Source: Alphaproteobacteria bacterium (GTDB taxonomy: Bacteria; Pseudomonadota; Alphaproteobacteria; Bin95). From it: DNA of 64,000 nt. The position numbers and the translations under genes are program-made. The stretch spans positions 372,001 through 436,000 of the forward strand of contig JACKII010000002.1 of the NCBI GenBank assembly GCA_020638555.1. The letters are read 5' to 3'. The stretch's first letter is position 1. The number at the start of each line of letters is the position of its first letter. The notes under the pieces are model-generated. The model made no database searches. It was not told where the DNA came from and worked only from the letters and a program-made list of their open reading frames with translations. Below are positions 25,159 through 33,856 of the stretch, piece after piece.

Positions 25159-25178
25159 TTTTCCGGAAGTTTTCCGGA
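25159..25178. promoter_or_regulatory. Helically phased direct repeats upstream of the regulator
   Basis: TTTTCCGGA occurs at 25159-25167 and again at 25170-25178, start to start 11 bases, about one helix turn. TTCCGGAA within it is palindromic. The site lies 39 bases upstream of the Crp/Fnr-type gene and also upstream of the divergent dioxygenase gene. It is a plausible operator; the binding protein is not known. Confidence 0.45.
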
Positions 25179-25338
25179 TTATCGCTTAGCGGCTACGAAT
25201 TGTTACCATTCGCCGATCCAGCATGCGCCGTAGCCAGTACGCACGCAAGCCTGCGCCCGCCACGATCCTGGACCGAACGGGGAACCGGAGCTTATACTTT
25301 CGACCACGCCCAGCGCAGCCAAGCCGGAGAATGTTCCC

Positions 25339-26418
25339 ATGAGTCCCGATAGCGGTTCGGTCATCGCCCCCTCGGCCCCGCCCACCGAAGACGAAATGAT
25401 CCCGGTGCTGGATGTCGGCCCCTATCTGCGGGGCGAACCGGGGGCGCTCGCAGCGCTGGCGGACGCGCTGCGCGACGCGCTGGAGACGGTCGGCTTTTAC
25501 TACCTGACCGGCCATGACGTGCCGCTCGCGCTGATCCGCGACGTCTTTGCGGCCTCCAAGCGCTTCCACGCCCAGCCGCTGGAGCGGAAACTCGCGCTGC
25601 GGGCGAACGAGCACAATGTCGGCTACATGCCGGTCAACAGTTCGGTCAGCCGCGCCAGCCAGGTGGAGCAGGCGAAAAAGCCGAACCTGGTCGAGGCCTT
25701 TTTCCTGAAGCGCGACATGCCGCCGGATCACCCGGACGTGCTGGCGAACAAGCGCTATCGCTGCCAGAACCAGTGGCCGGCGGAGGCCGACCTGCCGGAC
25801 TTCCGCGCCACGGTGACGGCCTATATGGATGCGCTGGAAAATCTCTGCCTGCGCATGCTGCCGGTCTATGCCCTGGCGCTGGACCTGCCGGTGGACTGGT
25901 TCAAGGAGCCGTTCGACGACCCGCAATACACGCTACGCCTCTCCCACTACCCGCCCAGCGAGGCCGGGGAGGCGGACCAGTACGGGCTGGCGCCGCACAC
26001 CGATTCCAGCTTCCTCACCATGCTGGCCCAGGCGGACCTGCCGGGGCTCGCCATCCGCACGCCCAAGGGCAACTGGATCGACGTGCCGGTGATCGAGGGC
26101 GCGTTCGTGGTCAATTCGGGCGACATGATGCGACGGTGGACCAACCACCGCTTCCTGTCGACGCCGCACCGCGCCATCAACCGCAATCCGGGCGCGGATC
26201 GCTATGCGATCCCGTTCTTTTTCGACGCGAACATCGACTACCCGATGGCCTGCCTGCCGACCTGTAGCGGCCCCGACAATCCGCCGAAATACGAGCCGAT
26301 CTCGTATATGGACTACATGCTCTGGTTCACCCGGCGAAACTACGACCACGTCCGGGCGAAGGACGGGACGGAGGCCGCCGATCCGGGCGTGCCGAAAACC
26401 CAGTCGGCGCGGGACTGA
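25339..26418 (+). CDS. 2-oxoglutarate/Fe(II)-dependent dioxygenase (IPNS-like)
   Basis: Oxygenase of 359 aa of the isopenicillin N synthase-like group. The N-terminal DIOX_N part (IPVLDVGPYLRG, VGFYYLTGHDVP) is followed by the jelly-roll core with iron ligands in APHTDSSFLTML (His, Asp) and STPHRAINR (His), and the co-substrate Arg in RYAIPFFF; the usual Ser of the RxS motif is Ala. GGAG lies 9 bases before the ATG. A dehydrogenase gene follows 18 bases later, so the pair probably acts on one compound in sequence. Substrate unknown. Confidence 0.88.
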   Translation: MSPDSGSVIAPSAPPTEDEMIPVLDVGPYLRGEPGALAALADALRDALETVGFYYLTGHDVPLALIRDVFAASKRFHAQPLERKLALRANEHNVGYMPVNSSVSRASQVEQAKKPNLVEAFFLKRDMPPDHPDVLANKRYRCQNQWPAEADLPDFRATVTAYMDALENLCLRMLPVYALALDLPVDWFKEPFDDPQYTLRLSHYPPSEAGEADQYGLAPHTDSSFLTMLAQADLPGLAIRTPKGNWIDVPVIEGAFVVNSGDMMRRWTNHRFLSTPHRAINRNPGADRYAIPFFFDANIDYPMACLPTCSGPDNPPKYEPISYMDYMLWFTRRNYDHVRAKDGTEAADPGVPKTQSARD

Positions 26419-26436
26419 GGGCGCGAGACCTCCGAT

Positions 26437-27474
26437 ATGGCGAACGACGAGACGGCCGCCGGCCGCATCCGGCTGACGGTGGACGCGGCGCGGGCGCTGG
26501 GCGAGGCGGCGATGCGCGGCGCCGGCTGCGACGCCGAGGATGCCTGGGCGCTCACCGACCATGTGCTGGACGCCGCGCTGTGCGGCTATGAGTATTCCGG
26601 CCTGCCGAAGCTGTTGAACGTGGTCGACGACCCGCTGTTCCGTCAGCCGCGCCGGACGGTCAGCGTGGTCAAGGAGACCGGGCCGACCGCGCTGCTGGAC
26701 GGGCACAACACCACCGGCATGGTCGCGGCCTGGCACGCCACTCGCGCCACCATCGAGCGGGCGGAGCGCCACGGTCTCGCCCTGGTCTGCCTCGCCAACA
26801 CCTGGATGACCGGGCGCAGCGCCTATTATTGCGAGATGATGGCCAAGGCCGGGCTGGTGGCGATCCATACCGTCGCCGCGCCGGCCATGGTGGCGCCGTT
26901 CGGCGGCGCCGCACCGGCGCTCGGCACCAATCCCATCGCCTTCGGCTTTCCGACCGACGGCGACCCGCTGGTGATCGACATGGGCACCTCGGCCTTCATG
27001 GGCACGGACCTGCAATTCCGCAGCCGCCTGGGTGCCGCGATCCCGGCGGGCGTGGCGCTCGGCCCGGACGGTGCGCCGACCACCGATGCCGGCGTGGCGC
27101 GCAAGGGCGCGTTGTTGCCGTTCGGCGGGCCGGAGAACGGCTACAAAGGGTTCGGCCTCGCGCTGGCCATGGATGCGTTGGGAGCGCTGGCGGCGGGGCT
27201 CCGGCCGGCGGGCAAGATCAGCGGCTATCTGTTCATCGCCTTCAAGCCGGACCTGTTCGTGCCGCTGGCCGACTACCGGCAAGAAGTCTCGGCCCGCATC
27301 GCCGCGGTGAAGGCGACGCCGCGCCAGCCGGGCGTCACCGAGATCCGCATTCCCGGCGAGCGCGGCACGCGCACCCGCGAGCGCCTGATGCGGGACGGCA
27401 TCACCATCGACCGCAAAATCCACGACGCCCTGCAACGCCTCGCCGAAGGCCGGCTCGACCACGGCGGCTGGTAG
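26437..27474 (+). CDS. Ldh-family NAD(P)H-dependent dehydrogenase
   Basis: Protein of 345 aa of the malate/L-lactate/ureidoglycolate dehydrogenase (LDH2/MDH2) family, unrelated to classic Rossmann LDH. Family stretches include GHNTTGMVAAWHAT, GAAPALGTNPIAFGFPTDGDPLVIDMGTSA and GPENGYKGFGLALAMDALGALAAG. It reduces or oxidises a 2-hydroxy/2-oxo acid. It lies in an operon with the 2OG dioxygenase and ends at a family B repeat, convergent with the Rieske oxygenase. Confidence 0.88.
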   Translation: MANDETAAGRIRLTVDAARALGEAAMRGAGCDAEDAWALTDHVLDAALCGYEYSGLPKLLNVVDDPLFRQPRRTVSVVKETGPTALLDGHNTTGMVAAWHATRATIERAERHGLALVCLANTWMTGRSAYYCEMMAKAGLVAIHTVAAPAMVAPFGGAAPALGTNPIAFGFPTDGDPLVIDMGTSAFMGTDLQFRSRLGAAIPAGVALGPDGAPTTDAGVARKGALLPFGGPENGYKGFGLALAMDALGALAAGLRPAGKISGYLFIAFKPDLFVPLADYRQEVSARIAAVKATPRQPGVTEIRIPGERGTRTRERLMRDGITIDRKIHDALQRLAEGRLDHGGW

Positions 27475-27480
27475 GGGCGT

Positions 27481-27588
27481 GCGAACACGGGCGGTGGCGG
27501 TGATCGAAGGATGCCACCGGTCCCGGCCCTCGCCTCCGGCTCGTCCGGGAAACGGCCCTGTTCCCCGGACGGTGCGGAGTGGCGGTCC
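27481..27588 (+). repeat. Dispersed repeat, family B (copy 2)
   Basis: Matches 44094-44190 with small changes: GCGAACACGGGCG, ACCGGTCCC, CCTCGCCTCCGGCTCG and CCGGGAAAC in order, then CCCCGGACGGTGCGGAG. It fills the whole spacer between two convergent genes. Confidence 0.85.
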
Positions 27589-27592
27589 GGGG

Positions 27593-28750
27593 TCAGGCCG
27601 TGGCGGCGACCCGGTCGGTGATCATGCGGTGGTAGTAGTGCAGGCAGGGCTCGTTGCGGCCGAAGACGATCTCGTCCTGGGCGGCGGAGTGGAAGCCTTG
27701 CTGGATCTGCTCGCTGATCTCGAAATCCTCTTCCTCGACCGTCTTCAGCAGCAGCGCCATGTTGCGGTCCCAGTGGCCCTTGGCGTTCTCGGTCACCGCC
27801 TCTTCCGGCGTGAACAGCGAGACGCGCATGGTGCACTGGTTTACCGGATCGGCCTGGCTCGGATAGATGTGCCAGAGCTCGATATGGTCCAACTGCCAGG
27901 TCCAGATCACGTTCGGGAACAGCACATAGACGCCGACCAGATGGCGCAGCACGTCCCATTCGCTCTCCGGCCGGTCCTTCAGCGTCGGAATGGTGCGGCG
28001 GGCGCCGAGCCAGCGGATCGTGGTGCCGTCCAGCACGTCGGCGGTGTTGAGATTGCCGTGGATCAGCGGCGCAATCGAATTGCGATGCAGTTTCGGAAAG
28101 TGATAGCTCTCCAGGAAGGTGTCGACGCAGATCTTCCAGTTCATCTGCCGCGTCAGGCGGCGGGTCTCGTAATGGTGGTAGTCGGCGAACCGGTAGGCCG
28201 CGAGTTCCGCATTCGTCACCGGCCCCAGCACCCGGTCCAGGTCGAACGTCTTGCCGGGCGTCGGGCAGGCCCAGATATTGCCGTCGCGCTCCTCGCACCA
28301 CAATTCGGTCAGGCCGTAGTCGGCGCGGTCCAGGCCGTCGAAGCCGTATTCCTCCGGCCGGCCGATCAGCGTGCCATCCAGGCCGAAATTCCAGGCGTGG
28401 TAGGGGCAGACAAAGCTCTTGGCGGCACCGCAGCCGGTGGCGACCTTGGCGCCGCGATGGCGGCAGACATTGAGAAAGGCGCGCACCCGGCCATCCCGGC
28501 CGCGGGCGACCAGGATCGGCGCGCCGGTCAGGTCGTCGGTGAAATAGTCGCCGGGCTTCGGCACTTCCGCCGACGCGCCCAGGCACAACGGCCCCTCGCG
28601 GAACAGCAGGCGCTGTTCCCTGGCGGCGTGGTCCGGGCAGACATATTCGCGGATCGGCTGGCGATAGGGCTCCGGCTCCGTCGCCGTCGTCCGGGTTTCG
28701 AGAAAGTCGAGAAGGCGCTTGGCTTGGACGATCTGCTCGGATTGCTGCAT
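27593..28750 (-). CDS. Rieske-type ring-hydroxylating oxygenase, alpha subunit
   Basis: Oxygenase of 385 aa. The Rieske cluster ligands are in CRHRGAKVA and CPYHAWNF (C-x-H..C-x2-H, about residues 97-120); the mononuclear iron ligands are in DTFLESYHFPKLHRN (two His) with a later acidic residue. Such proteins hydroxylate aromatics, or demethylate N- or O-methyl compounds, with electrons from a separate reductase. No reductase or small subunit is adjacent. A small membrane protein and a sulfotransferase lie upstream on the same strand. Confidence 0.88.
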   Translation of the reverse strand: MQQSEQIVQAKRLLDFLETRTTATEPEPYRQPIREYVCPDHAAREQRLLFREGPLCLGASAEVPKPGDYFTDDLTGAPILVARGRDGRVRAFLNVCRHRGAKVATGCGAAKSFVCPYHAWNFGLDGTLIGRPEEYGFDGLDRADYGLTELWCEERDGNIWACPTPGKTFDLDRVLGPVTNAELAAYRFADYHHYETRRLTRQMNWKICVDTFLESYHFPKLHRNSIAPLIHGNLNTADVLDGTTIRWLGARRTIPTLKDRPESEWDVLRHLVGVYVLFPNVIWTWQLDHIELWHIYPSQADPVNQCTMRVSLFTPEEAVTENAKGHWDRNMALLLKTVEEEDFEISEQIQQGFHSAAQDEIVFGRNEPCLHYYHRMITDRVAATA

Positions 28751-28785
28751 CGGCTTCGACCCTGTCTGGTTCTGTTATGACGCCA

Positions 28786-29187
28786 TTATGGCAGGCTGCC
28801 GGGATTTACCCAATGGCCTAGCAGCGACGCCAGATAGCGCCCCAGGAACAGGACGAGCGTCACCGCCCAGACCCCCATGATCGCCAGTGGCACGATTAAT
28901 GGCAGCAGCGCTAGCCGCTCCCGCCCGGCCCGGGCCAAAAGGAACCAGCTTGCAAAACAGGCGCCGGCGATGATCGGGTAGAGTACCGTCACCTGCAGGA
29001 TGAACAGGAGGATGCCCGACCGCTCCTCCTCGCCCAGATGGCCCGCATACATGATCGCGGCGATGGCGGCCGCCGGCCACAGGACGAAGGATTGTCCGAC
29101 CGCGCGCACCGGCTCTTTCAGCGGATGGGCGAGCCGGAACCGGCCCATGGGCTTGGCGCGTTGGAAGGGGTTGAAAAGTTTAGTCAA
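28786..29187 (-). CDS. Small integral membrane protein
   Basis: Protein of 133 aa with three hydrophobic segments (about 33-47, 57-83, 92-120) and a basic N-terminus. The frame opens at TTG 29187, overlapping the sulfotransferase stop by 8 bases; an ATG at 29148 is an alternative. Neither start has a strong ribosome site. Tight coupling to the sulfotransferase suggests a shared transcript. Family not recognised. Confidence 0.55.
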   Translation of the reverse strand: MTKLFNPFQRAKPMGRFRLAHPLKEPVRAVGQSFVLWPAAAIAAIMYAGHLGEEERSGILLFILQVTVLYPIIAGACFASWFLLARAGRERLALLPLIVPLAIMGVWAVTLVLFLGRYLASLLGHWVNPGSLP

Positions 29188-30187
29188 GGCGGGCTCGTTG
29201 TATTTGGTATTCGGCGATCGTTTCGCGCCCGAGATCCGAACGCTCGACGATCCTGGTGATGGCGGCGGCGTCTTCGGCGGAAATCTGGGATTCCCATTTG
29301 GACAATGCCGACAGCGTGTTGCGGATTAGGGAGAAATAGCTGGCATCGGTCGTGGCCGGGGCGTCCGTGTTCAAACGGATATAGTCACGAATTTGCTCGT
29401 CCATCGGCAGGCCGAGAAACGCGCAAAGCCGCTCTGCTTCCGCCTGGGGTTCGCAGCAGAGTTTCTCGTACGAAACGAAGGTGTAGTTTGGGTTGCCATG
29501 CAAATGGCGCCGGGCGAAGTCGTTGCGGATCATCCAGCGAAAGGCCTGTTGCTCGCCATAACTGGCCTTGGCCAGTTCGTCGTAGGTCAGCCCGTAGTCG
29601 TGGGCTTCCGGAATGGCGAAAAGCGCCTCCAGAAACACCTCTCCGGTCATCTTGCCGGCGGCACGACCACGGATCAGCGAGGCTAGGACCGCGCAGGGAT
29701 GGCGGACGATGTGAATGATCTTGAGGTTCGGCAGGGCGTTGGCGAAGATGGGCGCGCGCATGGTTGCGCTGACGGACTTGATCACCACGAACGGCGGCTC
29801 TTTGCGCGCAATCATGTCCGGGACATGAAATATAATGCCTGCCTTGCCGAGGGCCTTGGCACCGTAAACCCAGCCGGGCATCATCGCGTTGCCGAGGGTC
29901 GAGCGGAACGCCTTGCGGAAGACGGGCCGGGAACCCGATGCGCGCTCGTCACTCTGCCGGGTGAGGGCGGCAAAATAGGAGCGCGCCTCATCGCGGTAGC
30001 GTTCAATGTCCGCAGCGCTCGGCGTATAGGGGATGCGGGAATTCGGCCTCGAAATGTCGGGCTCGTGCCGGTAGAGCACTTCCGGGGACGCATCCAAAAT
30101 CTTCGTCAGGAACGACGTACCGGACCGGCCAGCCCCAACCACCAAGGCCATCCGGCTGGAGAGCGGTTCGGATGTGTTTTTGGGCAT
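29180..30187 (-). CDS. Sulfotransferase family protein
   Basis: Protein of 335 aa with the two PAPS-binding motifs: the 5'-phosphosulfate loop VVGAGRSGTSFLTKIL near the N-terminus and the 3'-phosphate motif IIHIVRHPCAVLASLI near the middle (Arg, Ser). The start at 30187 follows AGAGGTGG. It transfers sulfate from PAPS to an acceptor hydroxyl or amine, perhaps a glycan or lipid. CysD-CysNC, which make PAPS, begin 800 bases away on the other strand, and a polysaccharide cluster follows them. The acceptor is unknown. Confidence 0.85.
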   Translation of the reverse strand: MPKNTSEPLSSRMALVVGAGRSGTSFLTKILDASPEVLYRHEPDISRPNSRIPYTPSAADIERYRDEARSYFAALTRQSDERASGSRPVFRKAFRSTLGNAMMPGWVYGAKALGKAGIIFHVPDMIARKEPPFVVIKSVSATMRAPIFANALPNLKIIHIVRHPCAVLASLIRGRAAGKMTGEVFLEALFAIPEAHDYGLTYDELAKASYGEQQAFRWMIRNDFARRHLHGNPNYTFVSYEKLCCEPQAEAERLCAFLGLPMDEQIRDYIRLNTDAPATTDASYFSLIRNTLSALSKWESQISAEDAAAITRIVERSDLGRETIAEYQIQRARLD

Positions 30188-30393
30188 CAATCCACCTCTA
30201 ACCCGTCCGGAGAATGTTTGGCCTTGGCCCAGTGAGGCTGTATGCGCGGTGGGATGGCCGAAGGCGTTGTCGTGTCCAGCAGCACTGTTCACAAGGCCAA
30301 TAGAGTATGACGCAGTAGTCATTCCAACCCGTGAACATAGCCCAACCCCGATCCTAGACCGGTGGAGGAGCCGTTGCGATTTCTGCGCTTGGG

Positions 30394-30612
30394 CTATTTG
30401 TGCCGGAAGGTGATGCGGCCCTTGGTCAAGTCGTACGGCGTCATTTCCACCGCAACCTTGTCGCCGGGCATCACGCGAATGCGGAATTTGCGCATTTTGC
30501 CGGCGAGGCGGGCAATAATTTCGTGGTCGTTTTCCAGTTTCACCCGAAACATCGCGTTCGGGAGTTTTTCCACCACTTCACCCTGAAATTCCAGCAGGTC
30601 TTCTTTCGACAT
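30394..30612 (-). CDS. infA: Translation initiation factor IF-1
   Basis: Small OB-fold protein of 72 aa that occupies the ribosomal A site during initiation. It matches the family over its length: MSKEDLLEFQGEVVEKLPNA, FRVKLENDHEIIARLAGKMRK, RIRVMPGDKVAVEMTPYDLTKGRI. Monocistronic, in its own spacer. Confidence 0.98.
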   Translation of the reverse strand: MSKEDLLEFQGEVVEKLPNAMFRVKLENDHEIIARLAGKMRKFRIRVMPGDKVAVEMTPYDLTKGRITFRHK

Positions 30613-30980
30613 CCAGTCACTCTCAATTCGGGAAGCTCGTTTCGTGAGGCCGCAGCTCTTACGAAGGCATGCAGGGCTTTTACCCCCTTCGGCACCGTCA
30701 GGCCAGCTATTCGTGCGATCCTGCCCCGGCCCGCGTCACTCTGCGACCACGCGCAACATTGTGTCGGATGGCGAAGCTTGCAATGCCATTTCCCGCACCA
30801 CTAACCCGCTCCCCGTGGAAATCAATACGTAAGACTGCGGAGAGAGTGATTGATTTAACAGGCTTGAAGCCTCCACCATGCGAAAAGACCCTGTCTCGTC
30901 GGCCTCGTGCTGGTGGCGTTTGCCGGCAAAACGCCGGGCTGGCCGCAACAACGGATCTCCTTTTGGGATTGCAGCGTATC
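30613..30980. other. Divergent infA/cysD region with two inverted repeats
   Basis: Spacer of 368 bases holding no supported gene. Two perfect inverted repeats lie on the cysD side: AGGCTT-G-AAGCCT (30860-30872) and a hairpin GGCGTTT/AAACGCC with a 7-base loop (30915-30935), the latter 46 bases before the cysD ATG. They could be operator and leader elements for sulfate assimilation; I recognise no known riboswitch. Confidence 0.4.
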
Positions 30981-31775
30981 ATGAATGACCTCGACTACCT
31001 GGAAGCGGAAGGCATCTACATCTTCCGCGAGGCGTTCAATCGCCTGAACAATATCGCGATGCTTTGGTCGCTCGGCAAAGATTCGAATGTGATGCTCTGG
31101 CTGGCGCGCAAGGCCTTTTTCGGCCATGTGCCGTTTCCGGTGGTCCATGTCGACACCGAAAAGAAGTTCCCGGAAATGATCGAGTTCCGGGACGTGAAGG
31201 CCAAGGAATGGGGGCTGAACCTCATCACGGGCTTCTGCCCGCCCACCGAGGCAATGGACCCGACCCTGCCGCCCGCCGCCCGCTCGGCCGCGCGCAAGAC
31301 GGCGGGGTTGAAGGCGCTGACCGACCAATACCAGTGGACCGGCATTTTTGCCGGCATCCGGCGCGACGAACAGGCGGTGCGGGCCAAGGAGCGGTTTTTC
31401 AGCCCGCGCGGCGAAACCTCCGAGTGGGATTTCCGCGACCAGCCGCCGGAGTTCTGGGGCCAGTTCAACACCGATTTCCCGCCCGGCACCCATCTGCGCA
31501 TCCACCCGCTGCTGTCATGGACCGAAATCGACATCTGGCGGTATATCCAGCGCGAGAACATCCCGGTGATCTCGCTCTATTTCTCGCAGGGTGGCAAACG
31601 CTATCGCTCGCTGGGCGACCAGGACATCACCTTTCCCGTGGACAGCGAAGCCTCGACGATCGAGGAGATCATCGAGGAACTGACCACCACGACGGTTTCC
31701 GAGCGCGCCGGCCGTGCCATGGACCACGAACAGGAAGACGCGTTCGAGCGCCTGCGCCGCGCCGGCTACATGTAA
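30981..31775 (+). CDS. cysD: Sulfate adenylyltransferase subunit 2
   Basis: ATP-sulfurylase small subunit of 264 aa with the PP-loop fold. It begins MNDLDYLEAEGIYIFREA like other CysD proteins; the PP-loop is LWSLGKDSNVMLWLARKA, and HVDTEKKFPEMIEFRD and LRIHPLLSWTEIDIWRYI are conserved. With CysN it forms APS from ATP and sulfate. The ribosome site is weak. The partner gene cysNC follows 49 bases downstream. Confidence 0.95.
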   Translation: MNDLDYLEAEGIYIFREAFNRLNNIAMLWSLGKDSNVMLWLARKAFFGHVPFPVVHVDTEKKFPEMIEFRDVKAKEWGLNLITGFCPPTEAMDPTLPPAARSAARKTAGLKALTDQYQWTGIFAGIRRDEQAVRAKERFFSPRGETSEWDFRDQPPEFWGQFNTDFPPGTHLRIHPLLSWTEIDIWRYIQRENIPVISLYFSQGGKRYRSLGDQDITFPVDSEASTIEEIIEELTTTTVSERAGRAMDHEQEDAFERLRRAGYM

Positions 31776-31824
31776 GCCGCCCCGAACCGCTGTTCCCTAC
31801 CAATAGTCATAGTCGAGAGAGAGC

Positions 31825-33720
31825 ATGTCCGCAGCCGCTGCCACACACGTTACCCTGTCCGGGGTTCATCCGCTGCAACTCGTGATCGTCGGCCATGTCG
31901 ACCACGGCAAGTCCACCTTCGTCGGTCGCCTGCTGCACGAGACCGGGGCCTTGCCGGAAAGCAAGGTCCAGCAGATCCGCGCGGTTTCCGAGCGCCGGGG
32001 CCAGCGCATGGAATGGGCCTTCCTGCTGGATGCCTTCCAGGCGGAGCGGGACCAGGGCATCACAATCGACGTGAGCCGCATCCCGTTCAAGACCCACAAG
32101 CGCCAGTACGTCATCATCGACGCGCCGGGCCACAAGGAATTCCTGAAGAACATGGTCACCGGCGCCGCCGACGCCGAGGCCGCCTTCCTGATGATCGACG
32201 CCAAGGAAGGCTTGCAGGAACAGTCGCGCCGGCATGCCTATCTGCTGTCGCTGATGGGCACGCATCAGGTGGCGGTTCTGGTCACCAAGATGGACCTGAT
32301 CGATTTCGACCATCAGAAATTCGCCGAGATCGAGCGCGACATCCGCGCCTATCTGCGCGAGCTGGGACTGACGCCGCGCGCCGTGGTGCCGATTGCGGCC
32401 CAGGGGGAGGACGCCGCCAACATCGTGCGGCGGGCCTCCAACATGCTCTGGTACACCGGCCCGACGGTGATCGAACTGCTCGACCAGTTGGAGCCGCGGC
32501 CGCAGAACGACCAACTGCCCTTCCGCATGCCTGTGCAGGATATCTACCGGTTCGACGAACGCCGCATCATTGCCGGCCGGGTCGAGACCGGGCGGGTCGC
32601 AGTCGGCGATACGGTGATCTTCTCACCGTCCGGCAAGAGTGCGAAAGTCCGCTCGGTCGAGGCCTGGAACACCGACCGGCTGCCGCAATCGGGCAGTGCC
32701 GGCCAGTGCGTCGGCTTCACGCTCGATCAGCAGATTTTCGTGGAGCGGGGCGAGGTCGCCAGCCACGAGCAGGATGCGCCCATCCTCTCCAACGTGTTTC
32801 GCGGCAACATTTTCTGGTTCAGCCACAAGCCGCTCCGCGTCGGCCACACGCTGAAGCTCAAGCTTGCCACCGCCGAGCACATGGTCACGGTTCAGTCGGT
32901 GGACGAGGTCATCGACACCGAGAATCTGGGCGGCACCGGCCGGCAGGAGGTGCTGCGCAGCGAGGTGGCGAAGGTGACCCTGCGCGCCCGCGGTCTCATG
33001 GCCCTGGACGAGGCGGTGCGGAGCCCGTTGACCGGCCGGTTCGTGCTGGTCGACGATTTCCGCATCGTCGGCGGCGGCACCATCTCGATGGAGGGCTATC
33101 CGAACCAGCGCGATCTGATCACGGTGCGCTCCACCAACATCACCGCCAGCGAAACCCAGGTCGACCGCGACGCGCGCTGGAAGCGCAACGGTCACAAGGG
33201 CGCCGTGCTCTGGATGACCGGCCTTTCCGGTGCCGGCAAGTCGACCATCGCGCGCGAGGCGGAGAAGGTGCTGTTCCTGAAGGGCTACAACGTCTATGTG
33301 CTGGACGGCGACAATGTCCGCGGCGGCCTGAACGCCAATCTGGGCTTCTCGCCCGAAGACCGGGCCGAGAACATCCGCCGCGTCGGCGAGGTGGCGGCTC
33401 TGTTCGCCGATGCCGGCATTATCTGCCTGGCCTCGTTCATCTCGCCTTACGCCTCGGACCGCGAGCGGGCGCGCAAGGCCGCCGGCGATGCCTATCACGA
33501 GGTGTTCGTGCGCGCCGATCTGGAAGTGTGCGAGGAACGCGATCCGAAAGGCCTCTACAAGCGGGCGCGGGCCGGCGAGATCGCCGACTTCACCGGCATT
33601 TCCGCCCCCTATGAGGCGCCGCAGGCCCCGGAACTGGACATCAACACGGCCCAGCTCACCATCGACGAAGGGGTGGCCCTGCTGGTGAATTATGTGGAAT
33701 CCCACATCCGCTTCACCTGA
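31825..33720 (+). CDS. cysNC: Bifunctional sulfate adenylyltransferase subunit 1 / APS kinase
   Basis: Fusion of 631 aa. The N-terminal GTPase (CysN) has GHVDHGKST (22-30), DAPGHKEFLKN and TKMDLIDF (Thr replaces the usual Asn of NKxD), followed by EF-Tu-like barrels. The C-terminal APS kinase (CysC) begins near residue 455 with the P-loop GLSGAGKST, then DGDNVRGGLNANLGF and SFISPYASDRERAR. It drives APS formation and converts APS to PAPS. Fusion of the two is common in alphaproteobacteria. Product PAPS can feed the sulfotransferase at 29.2-30.2 kb. Confidence 0.95.
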   Translation: MSAAAATHVTLSGVHPLQLVIVGHVDHGKSTFVGRLLHETGALPESKVQQIRAVSERRGQRMEWAFLLDAFQAERDQGITIDVSRIPFKTHKRQYVIIDAPGHKEFLKNMVTGAADAEAAFLMIDAKEGLQEQSRRHAYLLSLMGTHQVAVLVTKMDLIDFDHQKFAEIERDIRAYLRELGLTPRAVVPIAAQGEDAANIVRRASNMLWYTGPTVIELLDQLEPRPQNDQLPFRMPVQDIYRFDERRIIAGRVETGRVAVGDTVIFSPSGKSAKVRSVEAWNTDRLPQSGSAGQCVGFTLDQQIFVERGEVASHEQDAPILSNVFRGNIFWFSHKPLRVGHTLKLKLATAEHMVTVQSVDEVIDTENLGGTGRQEVLRSEVAKVTLRARGLMALDEAVRSPLTGRFVLVDDFRIVGGGTISMEGYPNQRDLITVRSTNITASETQVDRDARWKRNGHKGAVLWMTGLSGAGKSTIAREAEKVLFLKGYNVYVLDGDNVRGGLNANLGFSPEDRAENIRRVGEVAALFADAGIICLASFISPYASDRERARKAAGDAYHEVFVRADLEVCEERDPKGLYKRARAGEIADFTGISAPYEAPQAPELDINTAQLTIDEGVALLVNYVESHIRFT

Positions 33721-33822
33721 ACCGGCGGCTTGTTCCCCGCTTTGACGACGAGGACAGGGTGACGATGGGCCGGCATTAACCAATTGTTCACCTGCTTGGC
33801 ATCGAATGTCTGAATGATCGGT

Positions 33823-33839
33823 ACAACCGTTAAGGTTGT
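33823..33839. promoter_or_regulatory. Inverted repeat upstream of polysaccharide operon
   Basis: ACAACC-GTTAA-GGTTGT is a perfect 6-bp dyad ending 17 bases before the first start codon of the polysaccharide operon and 4 bases before the AGGAG site. It could be an operator or a hairpin that gates ribosome access. Confidence 0.45.
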
Positions 33840-33856
33840 GGTGAGGAGTTCAGGCA

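Noticed and set aside
33793..33810. Second sigma-54 site upstream of the polysaccharide operon (TTGGCATCG...)
   Set aside because: The -24-like half is present but the GC and TTGC of the -12 half are missing at the required 10-base spacing.
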